Assembly: GCA_963832445.1 (NCBI GenBank)
Contig: CAWHUM010000010.1
Span: forward strand, 62,001 to 126,000
DNA length: 64,000 nucleotides
Source: AWTP1-13 sp963832445
GTDB lineage: Bacteria > Pseudomonadota > Alphaproteobacteria > Rhizobiales > Hyphomicrobiaceae
Direction: 5' to 3'
Below, piece after piece: positions 53,831 to 63,001 of this stretch (the stretch's first letter is position 1; each line of letters begins with the position of its first letter). The translations under genes were made by a program, and so were the position numbers. The notes under the pieces are model-generated. The model was not told where the DNA came from and made no database searches. It saw nothing but the letters and a program-made list of their open reading frames with translations.

Positions 53831-56800
53831 TGGCGGGGCCGCAACAGGCAGCTGGCACAGAAGCGCCGAGCGCCGCCAAGCCGGTGGTGCTCGGCGGCGT
53901 GCCCGACGGCCTGGTGCCGCTACTGCTCGGCAGCCTGGCCCAGGGCAAGGCGGCGGCCGGCGCGCCCCCGCCCCTCCTGCTGCACGTAGCCCGCGACGAC
54001 CGGCGCCTGGAGGCCATCGCCGAGGGGCTGGCCTTCTTCGCTCCCAAGGTGAAGGTGATCCAGTTTCCCGCTTGGGACACCGTGCCTTACGATCGCATCG
54101 GCCCCAACAGCGAGATCGTGGCGAGGCGCATCGCCGCGCTCGCCCGCCTCGCCGCCGCCGCCCGCAAGGACCCGACCGTCCTCGTCACCACCGTCAACGC
54201 CGTCCTCCAGCGCGTGGCCCCGCGCGAGTTCATCCGCCGGTCGCTGAAAACGCTTGCGCCGGGACAGCGCATCGACATGGGGCAGCTGATCCAGCGGTTA
54301 AACCTGGCGGGCTACACCCGCAGCGGCACTGTCATGGAGCCCGGCGAGTACGCGGTGCGGGGCGGCATCCTCGACCTGTTCGCGCCCGGGCGCGCGGCCC
54401 CCGCGCGCCTCGACTTCTTCGGCGACACGCTTGAGCACCTGAAAGCCTTCGACCCCGAGACCCAGCGCACGGGCAAGATCGTGCAGCGCATGACCCTGAT
54501 GCCGGTGAGCGAGGTGGCGTTCGGCGAGGCTGGGGAAAAGCTGTTCCGCCGCCGCTACGTGGAGATGTTCGGCCCCGCCACCGGCGAGGACCCGCTCTAT
54601 CAGGCTGTCAGCGCCGGCCAGCGCTATCCCGGCATGGAGCATTGGCTGCCGCTGTTCCACGAGCATCTGGAGACGCTGTTCGACTATGTGGCGGGCGCCA
54701 GCGTCTCGTTCGACCACCTGGCCGACGAGGCCGTAGACGAGCGGCTAGCCCTGATCCGCGATCACTACGAGGCCCGCGTCGATGGGCTGGAGGCCCAGAG
54801 CTTCGGAGCCCCGCCTTATAAGCCGGTGCCGCCCGAGGCCATGTACCTGCGCGAGGAGGAATGGCGCACCCTGCTCGCCGGCCGCGCGGTCAGCTACCTC
54901 ACCCCCTTCGAGCAGGCGAGCGATGCCAAGGGCGCCGTGCAGTCGCTCGGCGGCCGCACAGGGCGCAACTTCGCGGCCGAGCGAGCGAGCGAGGGCGCCA
55001 ATGTCTTCGACGCGACCATCGCCCACATTCGCGGCCTGCAGGGCCAGGGCAAGCGCGTGCTGATCACGGCCTTTACGCCTGGCGCGCGCGAACGGCTCCA
55101 TGCCCTGCTTTCCGAGCACGGCTTCACCGACGCGCGCAAGATCGACAGCTACGCCGAGGCCGAGGCGCTCAGCCAGGGCAACGTCGGCTTTGCGGTGCTC
55201 GGCGTGGAGCAAGGCTTCGACACACCCAACCTCGCTGTCATCGGCGAGCAGGACATCCTCGGCGACCGGCTGGTGCGCCCGCGCCGCAAGGCGCGCCGCG
55301 CCGCCGACCTCATCACCGAGGCGACCAGCCTCGCCATCGGCGACTTCGTCGTGCACTCCGACCACGGCATCGGCCGCTTCGATGGGCTCACCACCATTAC
55401 GGCGCTCGGCGCTCCGCACGATTGCCTCGAGATCGGCTACGCCGGCGGCGACAAGCTCTACTTGCCGGTCGAGAACATCGAGCTGTTGTCGCGCTATGGC
55501 TCGGGCGACGGGGTGGCCCAGCTCGATCGGCTCGGCGGCGTCGGCTGGCAGACGCGCAAAGCTCGCCTCAAGCAGCGCATCCGCGAGATTGCCTCCGAGC
55601 TCATCAAGGTCGCCGCACTGCGCCAGCTGCGACAGGCGCCGGCGCTGGCACCGCCGCAGGGCGAGTTTGACGAGTTCGTCGCCCGCTTTCCCTACGAGGA
55701 GACCGACGACCAGGCTGCCAGCATCCATGCGGTGCTGGAGGACCTGGCCTCTGGCAAGCCCATGGACCGGCTGGTGTGCGGCGACGTGGGCTTCGGCAAG
55801 ACGGAGGTCGCGCTGCGCGCCGCGTTCGTCGCTGCCTGCGCCGGGCTTCAGGTGGCCGTGGTGGTGCCGACGACGCTGCTCGCCCGCCAGCACCTCGCCA
55901 CCTTCAACGAACGCTTCAAGGGACTTCCCGTTCCGCATCGCCCAGGCCTCACGCCTCGTCGGCGGCAAGGAGCTGGCGGCGGTGAAAGCCGGCTTGAAAG
56001 ACGGCACCATCGACATCGTCATCGGCACGCACGCGCTGCTCGGCAAGAGCATCTCCATCAGTCGACTGGGGCTGCTGGTGATCGACGAAGAGCAGCACTT
56101 CGGCGTCGCCCACAAGGAGCGCTTGAAGCAGCTGCGCGAGGAGGTGCATGTCCTCACGCTGACCGCCACGCCGATCCCGCGCACCTTGCAGCTCGCCCTG
56201 TCCGGTGTGCGCGAGCTTTCGATGATCGCCACCCCGCCGGTCGACCGTCTGGCGGTGCGCACCTACATCTCGCCGTTCGATCCCGTCATCCTGCGCGAGG
56301 CGCTGCGGCGCGAGCGCTACCGCGGCGGCCAGACCTTCTACGTGGTGCCGCGCATTGCCGATCTCGAGGAGGTGCGCGAGTTCCTTGCCGAGCAAACGCC
56401 GGAGCTGAAGGTGGCGACCGCCCACGGCCAGCTGCCGCCCAGTGCGCTCGAGGACGTGATGACAGCGTTCTACGACGGCAAGTACGACGTGCTGCTGTCC
56501 ACGGCCATTGTCGAATCCGGCCTCGACATCCCCAACGCCAATACATTGGTCGTGCATCGCGCCGACATGTTCGGGCTCGCCCAGCTCTATCAGCTGCGCG
56601 GCCGCGTCGGCCGCTCCAAGGCACGTGCCTACGCCTACTTCACCACGCCCAGCAACCAGCGCCTCACCGAGGGCGCCGAGAAGCGCCTCAAGGTGCTGCA
56701 GTCGCTCGACACGCTGGGCGCCGGGTTCTCGCTCGCGAGCCACGACCTCGACATCCGTGGCGCTGGCAACCTGCTCGGCGAGGAGCAGTCGGGCCACATC

Positions 56801-57355
56801 CGCGAGGTGGGCTTCGAGCTCTACCAGTCGATGCTGGAGGAGGCCGTGGCTGCGCTCAAGGGCGGCGACGTCGGCGAGGCGCAGGACCAGTGGAGCCCGC
56901 AGATCTCGCTCGGCACTTCCGTGCTCATCCCGGAGACCTACGTCGCCGATTTGCAGCTGCGCCTCGGCCTCTATCGTCGCCTCTCCACCCTGGAGAAGCG
57001 CTCCGACATCGATGGCTTTGCCGCCGAGCTGGTCGACCGCTTCGGCGAATTGCCCGACGAGGTGAAGCACCTGATGGACGTGGTCGAGATCAAGGGCCTC
57101 GCCAAGCAGGCCGGCCTGCAGCAGCTCGACGCCGGCCCCAAGGGCGCGGTCATCGCCTTCCGCAAGAACCAGTTCGCCAACCCGGAAGGGCTCGTCGCGT
57201 TCATGGGCCGCTCGAAGGGCGGCGTGCGCCTGCAGACGGATCACAAGCTCGTCTACAAGGCCGACTGGGCGACGCCGGAGGCGCGGCTCGCCGGCGTGCG
57301 CTGGCTCGTGCGCGAGCTGGCCGAGGTGGCCGGGCAAGCAAGGAAGGCGGCGTAG
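53830..57355 (+). pseudogene. mfd: Transcription-repair coupling factor Mfd, one +1 shift
   Basis: Without the shift this would be an 1174-residue Mfd, which removes stalled RNA polymerase and recruits UvrA. UvrB-like domains are followed by the CarD-like RNA-polymerase-binding domain (FVVHSDHGIGRFDGLTTI), Walker A GDVGFGKTEV, VIDEEQHFGV, LRGRVGRSKA and the TRCF C-terminal domain. One extra G in the run 55920-55922 shifts the frame after the Walker A region. Removing it rejoins two perfect halves. A sequencing error is likely, because mfd is normally kept. Confidence 0.9.
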
Positions 57356-57448
57356 GGTGCAATAGGCGTCAGCCGTATTGCACCGGCTCTTGCGTACCAC
57401 TTGCCGAACGGTGGCCTCGGCGCAATGCGGCCGTCGCCTTATTGCGCC
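57356..57448. repeat. Two tandem hairpins at the mfd/binding-protein junction
   Basis: Hairpin 1 (57356-57384) has perfect arms GGTGCAATA/TATTGCACC with an inner GGC/GCC stem. Hairpin 2 (57419-57448) has arms GGCGCAAT/ATTGCGCC around a 14-base loop. Both start right after the mfd stop, and the second overlaps the stop of the convergent gene. They probably act as two-way transcript ends. Confidence 0.75.
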
Positions 57449-59304
57449 CTACCCTCCGACCACCAGGTGTCCACGTCGAACCCGCCCAATGGCAAGGTCG
57501 GCGGAAACTTGAGGTGGCTCCAATATGCCACCCACACCTTGGGCAGGTGGAACAGCGGAATGGCATAATCGCCCGAGATCAGCACGCGGTCGAAGGCGCG
57601 CACGGCGGCGGCGAAGTCCTGCGCGCCGTCAGCCTTGAGCAGGGCCTCGATCATGGCATCGGCCGCCGGGTTCTTGACGCCGGCGAGGTTGAGCGAGCCT
57701 TCGATGTCGGCAGCCTTGCTGCTCCAGCGGTTGATCTGCTCGTTGCCGGGCGACAGCGAGGCGGTCCAGGTCCATTGCACCATGTCGAAGTCGAAGCTCT
57801 TGAGCCGCGCGCTGTACTGAGCGCTGTCGACCTGACGCACCTTGAGCTCGATGCCGAGCCGGTCGAGCGTGCGCGCGTAGCTGAGCAGCAGCCGCTCCTG
57901 CGCGCGCGTCTGGGCCAGGAACTCGATGCTGAGTGGCCTCCCCCCTTTCATCATGCGGCCGCCTTTGACCTCGTAGCCGGCTTCGGCGAACAGCTTGTTT
58001 GCAGCGCGCAGGTTGGCGCGATCATCGCCGCTGCCGTCGGTGGCGGGGAGCTTGTAGGTGCCGTCCAGAACCTCGGGTTTCACGAGGGCGGAGAACGGTG
58101 CCAGCAAGGCGCGCTCGCGCGCATCCGCCGGACGGCCATGCGATGAGAGATAGGACCGTTCGAAATAGCTCTGGGTGCGCTTGAAGAGGCCGTTGAACAG
58201 GTTGCGGTTCATCCACTCGGCGTCGAACATCAGGATGAAGGCGCGCCGCACGCCGTGGTCTTGAAACGCCGGCCGCCGCGTATTGAACACCAGCCCCGAC
58301 ATGCCCGACGGCAGCTCGGTGTCCAACGCGTGCTTGACGACCCGTCCGTCGGTCGCGGCCGCGAAGTTGTAGCCCTCGATCCAGCGCCCAGGATCGTCCT
58401 CCAGTCGCACATCGATTTCGCCGGCCTTGAATGACTCGAATATGGTCGCGGCATCGCGGAAGAACTCGATGCGGATCTCCTCGAAGTTGAAGCGCCCGCG
58501 GTTTATCGGCAGATCGCGCGCCCACCAGTAGGGATTGCGGCGATAGGTGATGGAGCGGCCGGCGTCCACGCGCGCAACGGTGTAGGGACCGCTGCCGAGC
58601 GGGGGCTCCAGCGTCGTCCGCTCGAAGGTATCGGCGGTGAGGCGGTGGCGGGGCAGGATCGGCATCAGGCCGATGAGCAGCGGCACTTCGCGATCGCCTG
58701 CGGCCTCAAAGGTGAAGCGCACGCTCCTCTCGCCTACCTTCTCTGCCTTGGCGACCTTGCCGTAGTGCGAGCGGTGATAGGGCCAACCCTTGTCCCGGAG
58801 GACCTCATGACTGAACAAAACGTCCTCGGGCGTGATCGGCTGCCCGTCGGCGAACCTGGCTTCAGGGCGGAGATGGAATGTGATCCAAGCCCGGTCGGGC
58901 GGCAGTTCGACCGTCTCGGCAATCAGCCCATACAGGGTGAACGGCTCATCGCCGCTGCGGGTCATCAGGCTTTCGAACACGTACTCGCGCAGCCCGGACG
59001 GCACGACCCCCCGAATGATGAACGGGTTGAGACTGTCGAAGGTGCCGAGCGCCCCTAGCGCAAGCCGGCCGCCTCTGGGCGCGGCGGCGTTGACGTAGGG
59101 CAACTGGGTGAAGCCAGGCGCATGTTTCGGCCGCCCATGCATGGCGAGCCCATGCAGCAGCTCTGCCGCGTCCGCGGCGGCGGTTCCCACCCCGGCCGCA
59201 ATGATCAGCGCCACACAAATCTGCGGCAAAATGCGCGCCAAATATTTGGGGTTGCGGGTCGCTGGCAGTGGTCGTGTCACGCGGGGTAATCTAACACAGT
59301 ACAT
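57439..59304 (-). CDS. Extracellular solute-binding protein, family 5 (YejA-like)
   Basis: This 621-residue periplasmic binding protein has an N-terminal signal segment (ILPQICVALIIAAGVG). The opening ELLHGLAMHGRPKHAPGF, then PYVNAAAPRGGRLALGALG, and later GRSITYRRNPYWWARDL match YejA, the microcin C/murein peptide binding protein. ATG 59304 is chosen; the open frame to 59397 has no signal. No permease genes adjoin, so it is an orphan here and probably uses an ABC permease encoded elsewhere. Confidence 0.85.
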   Translation of the reverse strand: MYCVRLPRVTRPLPATRNPKYLARILPQICVALIIAAGVGTAAADAAELLHGLAMHGRPKHAPGFTQLPYVNAAAPRGGRLALGALGTFDSLNPFIIRGVVPSGLREYVFESLMTRSGDEPFTLYGLIAETVELPPDRAWITFHLRPEARFADGQPITPEDVLFSHEVLRDKGWPYHRSHYGKVAKAEKVGERSVRFTFEAAGDREVPLLIGLMPILPRHRLTADTFERTTLEPPLGSGPYTVARVDAGRSITYRRNPYWWARDLPINRGRFNFEEIRIEFFRDAATIFESFKAGEIDVRLEDDPGRWIEGYNFAAATDGRVVKHALDTELPSGMSGLVFNTRRPAFQDHGVRRAFILMFDAEWMNRNLFNGLFKRTQSYFERSYLSSHGRPADARERALLAPFSALVKPEVLDGTYKLPATDGSGDDRANLRAANKLFAEAGYEVKGGRMMKGGRPLSIEFLAQTRAQERLLLSYARTLDRLGIELKVRQVDSAQYSARLKSFDFDMVQWTWTASLSPGNEQINRWSSKAADIEGSLNLAGVKNPAADAMIEALLKADGAQDFAAAVRAFDRVLISGDYAIPLFHLPKVWVAYWSHLKFPPTLPLGGFDVDTWWSEGRAQ

Positions 59305-59531
59305 CGCGGTGGCGCTCCAACCTGAGGCGGTTGGCGGCGGCGTTGCCTGGCAGCCACGTCCTGCTCCTTGGGCTGCTGTGGCGTCCGACCAGTCCACAGC
59401 CGGTCACGGGATTGCCGCAATCGGCCTCTTAGTGCGCGCCACGCACATACCGTAAGAATGAAGCCGCGAGAACGGGGACATCGAGCCCTCGCCGGCAGGG
59501 ACCGGCCATCCGGGGAAAGGTCAACATCAAC

Positions 59532-60371
59532 ATGGCATACTCGCATTTGCACTCCGGGGTTGGTGCAAGCGCCGCCCGTCTTGGCGCTATCGTCGCGACG
59601 CTGCTGTTGGGCGTTGGGCTCCTCTTCGATCCCGCCGGCGCGCAGCAGGCGCCGCCCAAGAAGCCGCCAGAGAAGGGCAAGGCGTCGGCCGGAAAGGGCG
59701 AAACCGCCAATACGCAGAGCGCGTGGGTGAAACTGTGCGAGAAGGCGACTGCCGTCGCCAAAAACAAGGAAGGCAAGGAGGAAAAGAAAGACCTCAACAT
59801 CTGCCTCGTCCACCACGAGCGGATCGACGGCAACAGCGGCATGGTTCTGGTCTCGGCGGCGCTGCGCCAGATCGACGGTCAGGACAAGCAGCATTTCATG
59901 GTGATGGTGCCGCTCGGCATGCTCCTGCAGCCCGGCATGCGCGCCACCGTGTTTCCCAAGAATCTGTGGGACAAGGTGCAGAAGAACGAAAAGATCGAGA
60001 AAGCCGACGAGGCCAAGCTCAAGGGCTTGGCCCTGCAGTACACGCTCTGTCACATGGCAGGCTGCACGGCGGAGATGGAGGCTACACCCGAGCTGTTGGC
60101 CGACCTCAAGGGCAACGGCGGGTTGATGGTGTTTGCCATCAGCGCGGCGGGTACGCCGGTCGCCTTCCCTGTGCCGCTAGGCGGGTTCGACCAGGCGCTG
60201 GCTGGGCAACCGGTCGACACGAAGAAGTACGGCGAGGCGCGCAAGGCGCTGATGATACAGATCGTGGAGCGCCAGCAGCAGCTGCAGGCCGAGATGAAAA
60301 AGCAGAACGAGGACCTGAAGAAGATGATGCCGTCGCCGGGGGCGGAGAAGGCACCGCCTGCCAAGAAATAG
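59532..60371 (+). CDS. Invasion-associated locus B (IalB) family protein
   Basis: The 279 residues have a signal peptide (AIVATLLLGVGLLFDPAGAQ), a Lys/Pro-rich spacer and the IalB domain: WVKLCEKA, CLVHHERIDGNSGMVLVSAAL, PLGMLLQPGMRATV and YTLCHMAGCTAEMEAT, with conserved cysteines. A long helical Lys/Gln-rich C-terminal tail (VERQQQLQAEMKKQNEDLKK) is an addition. IalB aids host entry in Bartonella, but the family is common in free-living alphaproteobacteria. A strong terminator follows. Confidence 0.88.
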   Translation: MAYSHLHSGVGASAARLGAIVATLLLGVGLLFDPAGAQQAPPKKPPEKGKASAGKGETANTQSAWVKLCEKATAVAKNKEGKEEKKDLNICLVHHERIDGNSGMVLVSAALRQIDGQDKQHFMVMVPLGMLLQPGMRATVFPKNLWDKVQKNEKIEKADEAKLKGLALQYTLCHMAGCTAEMEATPELLADLKGNGGLMVFAISAAGTPVAFPVPLGGFDQALAGQPVDTKKYGEARKALMIQIVERQQQLQAEMKKQNEDLKKMMPSPGAEKAPPAKK

Positions 60372-60397
60372 TTGCGACCTCTCGCGAACGAGAACCG

Positions 60398-60427
60398 GCG
60401 GCCGTGCCCATGGTGCGGCCGCTTTTT
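60398..60427 (+). terminator. Intrinsic terminator after ialB
   Basis: GCGGCCG at 60398-60404 pairs with CGGCCGC at 60416-60422, and the stem extends inward through G-T pairs to a CAT loop. A T5 run follows. It ends the IalB-family transcript and also lies at the 3' end of convergent hspQ. Confidence 0.85.
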
Positions 60428-60445
60428 GTTGCGTCGGCACAGGGC

Positions 60446-60781
60446 TCAGTGCGGCCGCTCGAGAAACAGCGGCCGGTAGCTGCCGTCGTCGGCCTGCGCG
60501 AACATCTCGCTGACCTGCGGGTGGCGCAACGGCTCACCCGAAACGTCGGGCACCAGGTTCTGCTCCGACACGTAGGCGATGTACTCGGTCTCGGCGTTCT
60601 CGGCCAGCAGGTGGTAGAAGGGCTGGTCTTTCTTCGGGCGCCGGTCGGCGGGTATGGCGAGCCACCACTCCTCGGTGTTGGCAAAGGTCGGATCGATGTC
60701 GAAGATGATGCCGCGGAATGGATAGAGCCGATGGCGGACGACCTGGCCCACCCTGTATCTGGCTTGCCCGATTTGGCGCAT
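60446..60781 (-). CDS. hspQ: Heat shock protein HspQ
   Basis: The 111 residues match HspQ throughout: ARYRVGQVVRHRLYPFRGIIFDIDP, PFYHLLAENAETEYIAYVSEQN and HPQVSEMF. HspQ binds hemimethylated DNA and acts as a Lon protease specificity enhancer in enterics. The gene is single and convergent with ialB. The start MRQIGQARY fits family N-termini. Confidence 0.93.
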   Translation of the reverse strand: MRQIGQARYRVGQVVRHRLYPFRGIIFDIDPTFANTEEWWLAIPADRRPKKDQPFYHLLAENAETEYIAYVSEQNLVPDVSGEPLRHPQVSEMFAQADDGSYRPLFLERPH

Positions 60782-60894
60782 GTTTTACCCTGACCACGGC
60801 GCGGCAGGAACATTGGTGGTTAGCTGCCGACAAGCCAAGCGGTCAATGCGGCAAATCTGGGGGCAAAGGTTGGCCCCCAACAAGGGGAGCGGAG

Positions 60895-61947
60895 CTACAG
60901 ACCGTAGAGTGCCTTGCGGTCCGGATCCTTCGAGGCGACCAGCTTGGCGAGATTCAGAATGACCTTCGCCTGCTTCCAGGTGGCGTCGTCCTGCATCTTG
61001 CCGTCGATCATGACGGCACCGGTGCCGTCCGGCATGGCCTCGACGATCCGCTTGGCGAAGGCCACTTCGGCGGGTTCGAGGCTGAAGACGCGCTTGGCGA
61101 TATCGATCTGCGAGGGGTGAAGCGTCCAGGTCCCCACGCAGCCGTGCAGGAAGGCGTTGCGAAACTGCAATTCGCACGCGGCGGCGTCAGAGAAATCACC
61201 GAACGGCCCGTAGAACGGCTTGAGGCCATGGGCAAGGCACGCATCCACCATGCGCGCCAAAGTGTAGTGCCACAAATCCTGCTGGAAGAAGGCGCGCGGC
61301 TCGCCTGGCTTTCCGGCGTCGGCCAGGATGCCGTAAGCAGGGTGGCCGCCGCCCACGCGGGTGGTCTTCATGCCGCGGGAGGCGGCCAGGTCGGCGGGAC
61401 CGAGACTCATGCCGTGCATGCGCGGGCTCGCTGCAGCGATCGCCTCGACGTTGTTGACGCCCTCGGCCGTCTCCAGGATCGCGTGGATGAGAATGGGGCG
61501 CGAGAGGGAATGCTTGGCTTCCAGCTGCGCCAGCAGCTGGTCGAGATAGTGGATATCCCACGGGCCCTCGACCTTGGGCAGCATGATGACGTCGAGCTTG
61601 GCCCCGGCAGCCGGCACGATCTCCAGAATGTCGTCCAAGGCCCACGGCGAGTTCAGCGCATTGATGCGCGTCCACAGCCCGGTCTGGCCAAAGTCGTGCG
61701 CTTTCGCCATCTCGATGAAGCCGCGCCGCGCCGCCACCTTGGCGTCGGCCGCGATAGCATCCTCGAGATTGCCGAGCACCACATCCACCTGCGGGATCGT
61801 CTCGCCGAGCTTGGCGCGGATCTTCTCGTTGTGCGGCGGCACGAAGTGGATCATGCGCTCGAGGCGGACGGGCAGCTGCCGCATCGGCTCGGGCGCGCCG
61901 ATGGCAAGGGAGGCGAAATGTTTCGCGGGCGTGCGTTCAGCGGACAT
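60895..61947 (-). CDS. HpcH/HpaI-family CoA lyase (malyl/methylmalyl-CoA lyase type)
   Basis: The 350 residues have the HpcH/HpaI TIM barrel with LEDAIAADAK (metal-binding Asp/Glu), MLPKVEGPWDI, ILETAEGVNNVEAIA and MSLGPADLAASRG. The C-terminal GTWTLHPSQIDIAKRVFSL supports an L-malyl-CoA/beta-methylmalyl-CoA lyase as in the ethylmalonyl-CoA pathway. ATG 61947 is chosen; the frame is open to 61992. It is not next to other pathway genes, so the exact substrate is not settled. Confidence 0.82.
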   Translation of the reverse strand: MSAERTPAKHFASLAIGAPEPMRQLPVRLERMIHFVPPHNEKIRAKLGETIPQVDVVLGNLEDAIAADAKVAARRGFIEMAKAHDFGQTGLWTRINALNSPWALDDILEIVPAAGAKLDVIMLPKVEGPWDIHYLDQLLAQLEAKHSLSRPILIHAILETAEGVNNVEAIAAASPRMHGMSLGPADLAASRGMKTTRVGGGHPAYGILADAGKPGEPRAFFQQDLWHYTLARMVDACLAHGLKPFYGPFGDFSDAAACELQFRNAFLHGCVGTWTLHPSQIDIAKRVFSLEPAEVAFAKRIVEAMPDGTGAVMIDGKMQDDATWKQAKVILNLAKLVASKDPDRKALYGL

Positions 61948-62028
61948 GGGTGAGACTCGGGGCGCGGCTCTTGTTGCGGTGCAGCAAGGCACAATAGCCA
62001 GAGGCGGTCGCCGTGAGAAGGGCTCTGC

Positions 62029-62940
62029 TCACCCCCAGCGCCGGTTGCTCCACATCCACTGCTCGGGCGTCTCGCGCACCCACGCCTCGAACTGGGCTTG
62101 CATCGCTGCCGTGATCGACTTCACGTCATCGGCCGCGTTGGCCGTGCGCGGCACCTTGAGCTCGTGGAACTCTATTCTGAAGCGGCTTTGCTTGCCGACG
62201 CGCAGGCACCGCCCGATCCACACCCGCGCGCCGACGCGGCGGGCGATCATGGCCGGAATGGTGACCGACTTCGCCGGACGGCCGAAGAAGGGTACGGGTA
62301 GGCCGCTGCGGTCGTAGAGATCGCACACCAATCCAAGCCGCCCACCCTGGCGCACGAAATCCATGATGAGGCGGGCCGTTTTCTGTCCGTCTTCCAGATT
62401 GCCGCTGATGCGGCCCTTGCCGAGTAGACCGCCGGGATAGAGATCCCTGCGCAGCCAGCGCAGGTACTCGTCGACATAGGGGTTCTTCACGGTGCGATAG
62501 ACGGCTGCAGGATTGTTGCCGGCAACCGTCAGTGGCCAGGCCGCCAGCTCCCAGTTGCCCATGTGCAAGGTCACGCCGATCGCAGCACCCATCTTGTTCT
62601 TGTAGCGCTCGAACACGCTCGCGGTGGTGGGTGTGAGCTCGAGCCGGCTGGGGTCGGCGATGATGCGGTCGATCTGCATCGTCTCGACCATCACGCGCCC
62701 CAGGTTTTCCCACATGGCCAGCGCCATCGCCTCGCGTTCGGCCTGAGTTTTGTCAGGGTAGGCGATGGAGAGGTTCTGCAAGGCGCGCTTGTGACGGCGA
62801 TCAAAAGGCGCCAGCAGCCGCCACATTCGCGCCGAAACGTTGCCGCTCACCTCGAGAGGCACGGCGCGGACCAGCGCCGCTATGAGCCTGAGGCCCAAAT
62901 ACTCGGCGCGATAGCGCAGATCCAATAGCAGGTTCCGCAT
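62029..62940 (-). CDS. Lipid A acyltransferase, LpxL/HtrB family
   Basis: This 303-residue membrane-associated enzyme adds a secondary acyl chain to lipid A. The HX4E motif appears as HMGNWE, and other conserved parts are NLSIAYPDKTQAEREAMA, GRLGLVCDLYDRSGLPVPFFG and TPEQWMWSNRRWG. ATG 62940 gives a normal LpxL length; the frame is open to 63018. It follows the UbiH-type gene by 61 bases on the same strand, probably one operon. Confidence 0.88.
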   Translation of the reverse strand: MRNLLLDLRYRAEYLGLRLIAALVRAVPLEVSGNVSARMWRLLAPFDRRHKRALQNLSIAYPDKTQAEREAMALAMWENLGRVMVETMQIDRIIADPSRLELTPTTASVFERYKNKMGAAIGVTLHMGNWELAAWPLTVAGNNPAAVYRTVKNPYVDEYLRWLRRDLYPGGLLGKGRISGNLEDGQKTARLIMDFVRQGGRLGLVCDLYDRSGLPVPFFGRPAKSVTIPAMIARRVGARVWIGRCLRVGKQSRFRIEFHELKVPRTANAADDVKSITAAMQAQFEAWVRETPEQWMWSNRRWG

Positions 62941-63001
62941 CGCTGCGCGGGTTCTTGTCGCCACGGTGGACAGTGCGGCTTGCCCTCCGATGCCGTTGCG
63001 G

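Noticed and set aside
51249..54080. Very long frames overlapping recG and mfd in other frames
   Set aside because: Arg/Ala/Gly-rich shadows of recG and mfd; real genes are fixed by conserved helicase motifs.
55950..58146. Continuation of the first mfd frame past the shift
   Set aside because: After about 55922 the translation becomes Arg/Ala-rich noise and even runs over the convergent gene; the conserved Mfd continues in the next frame.
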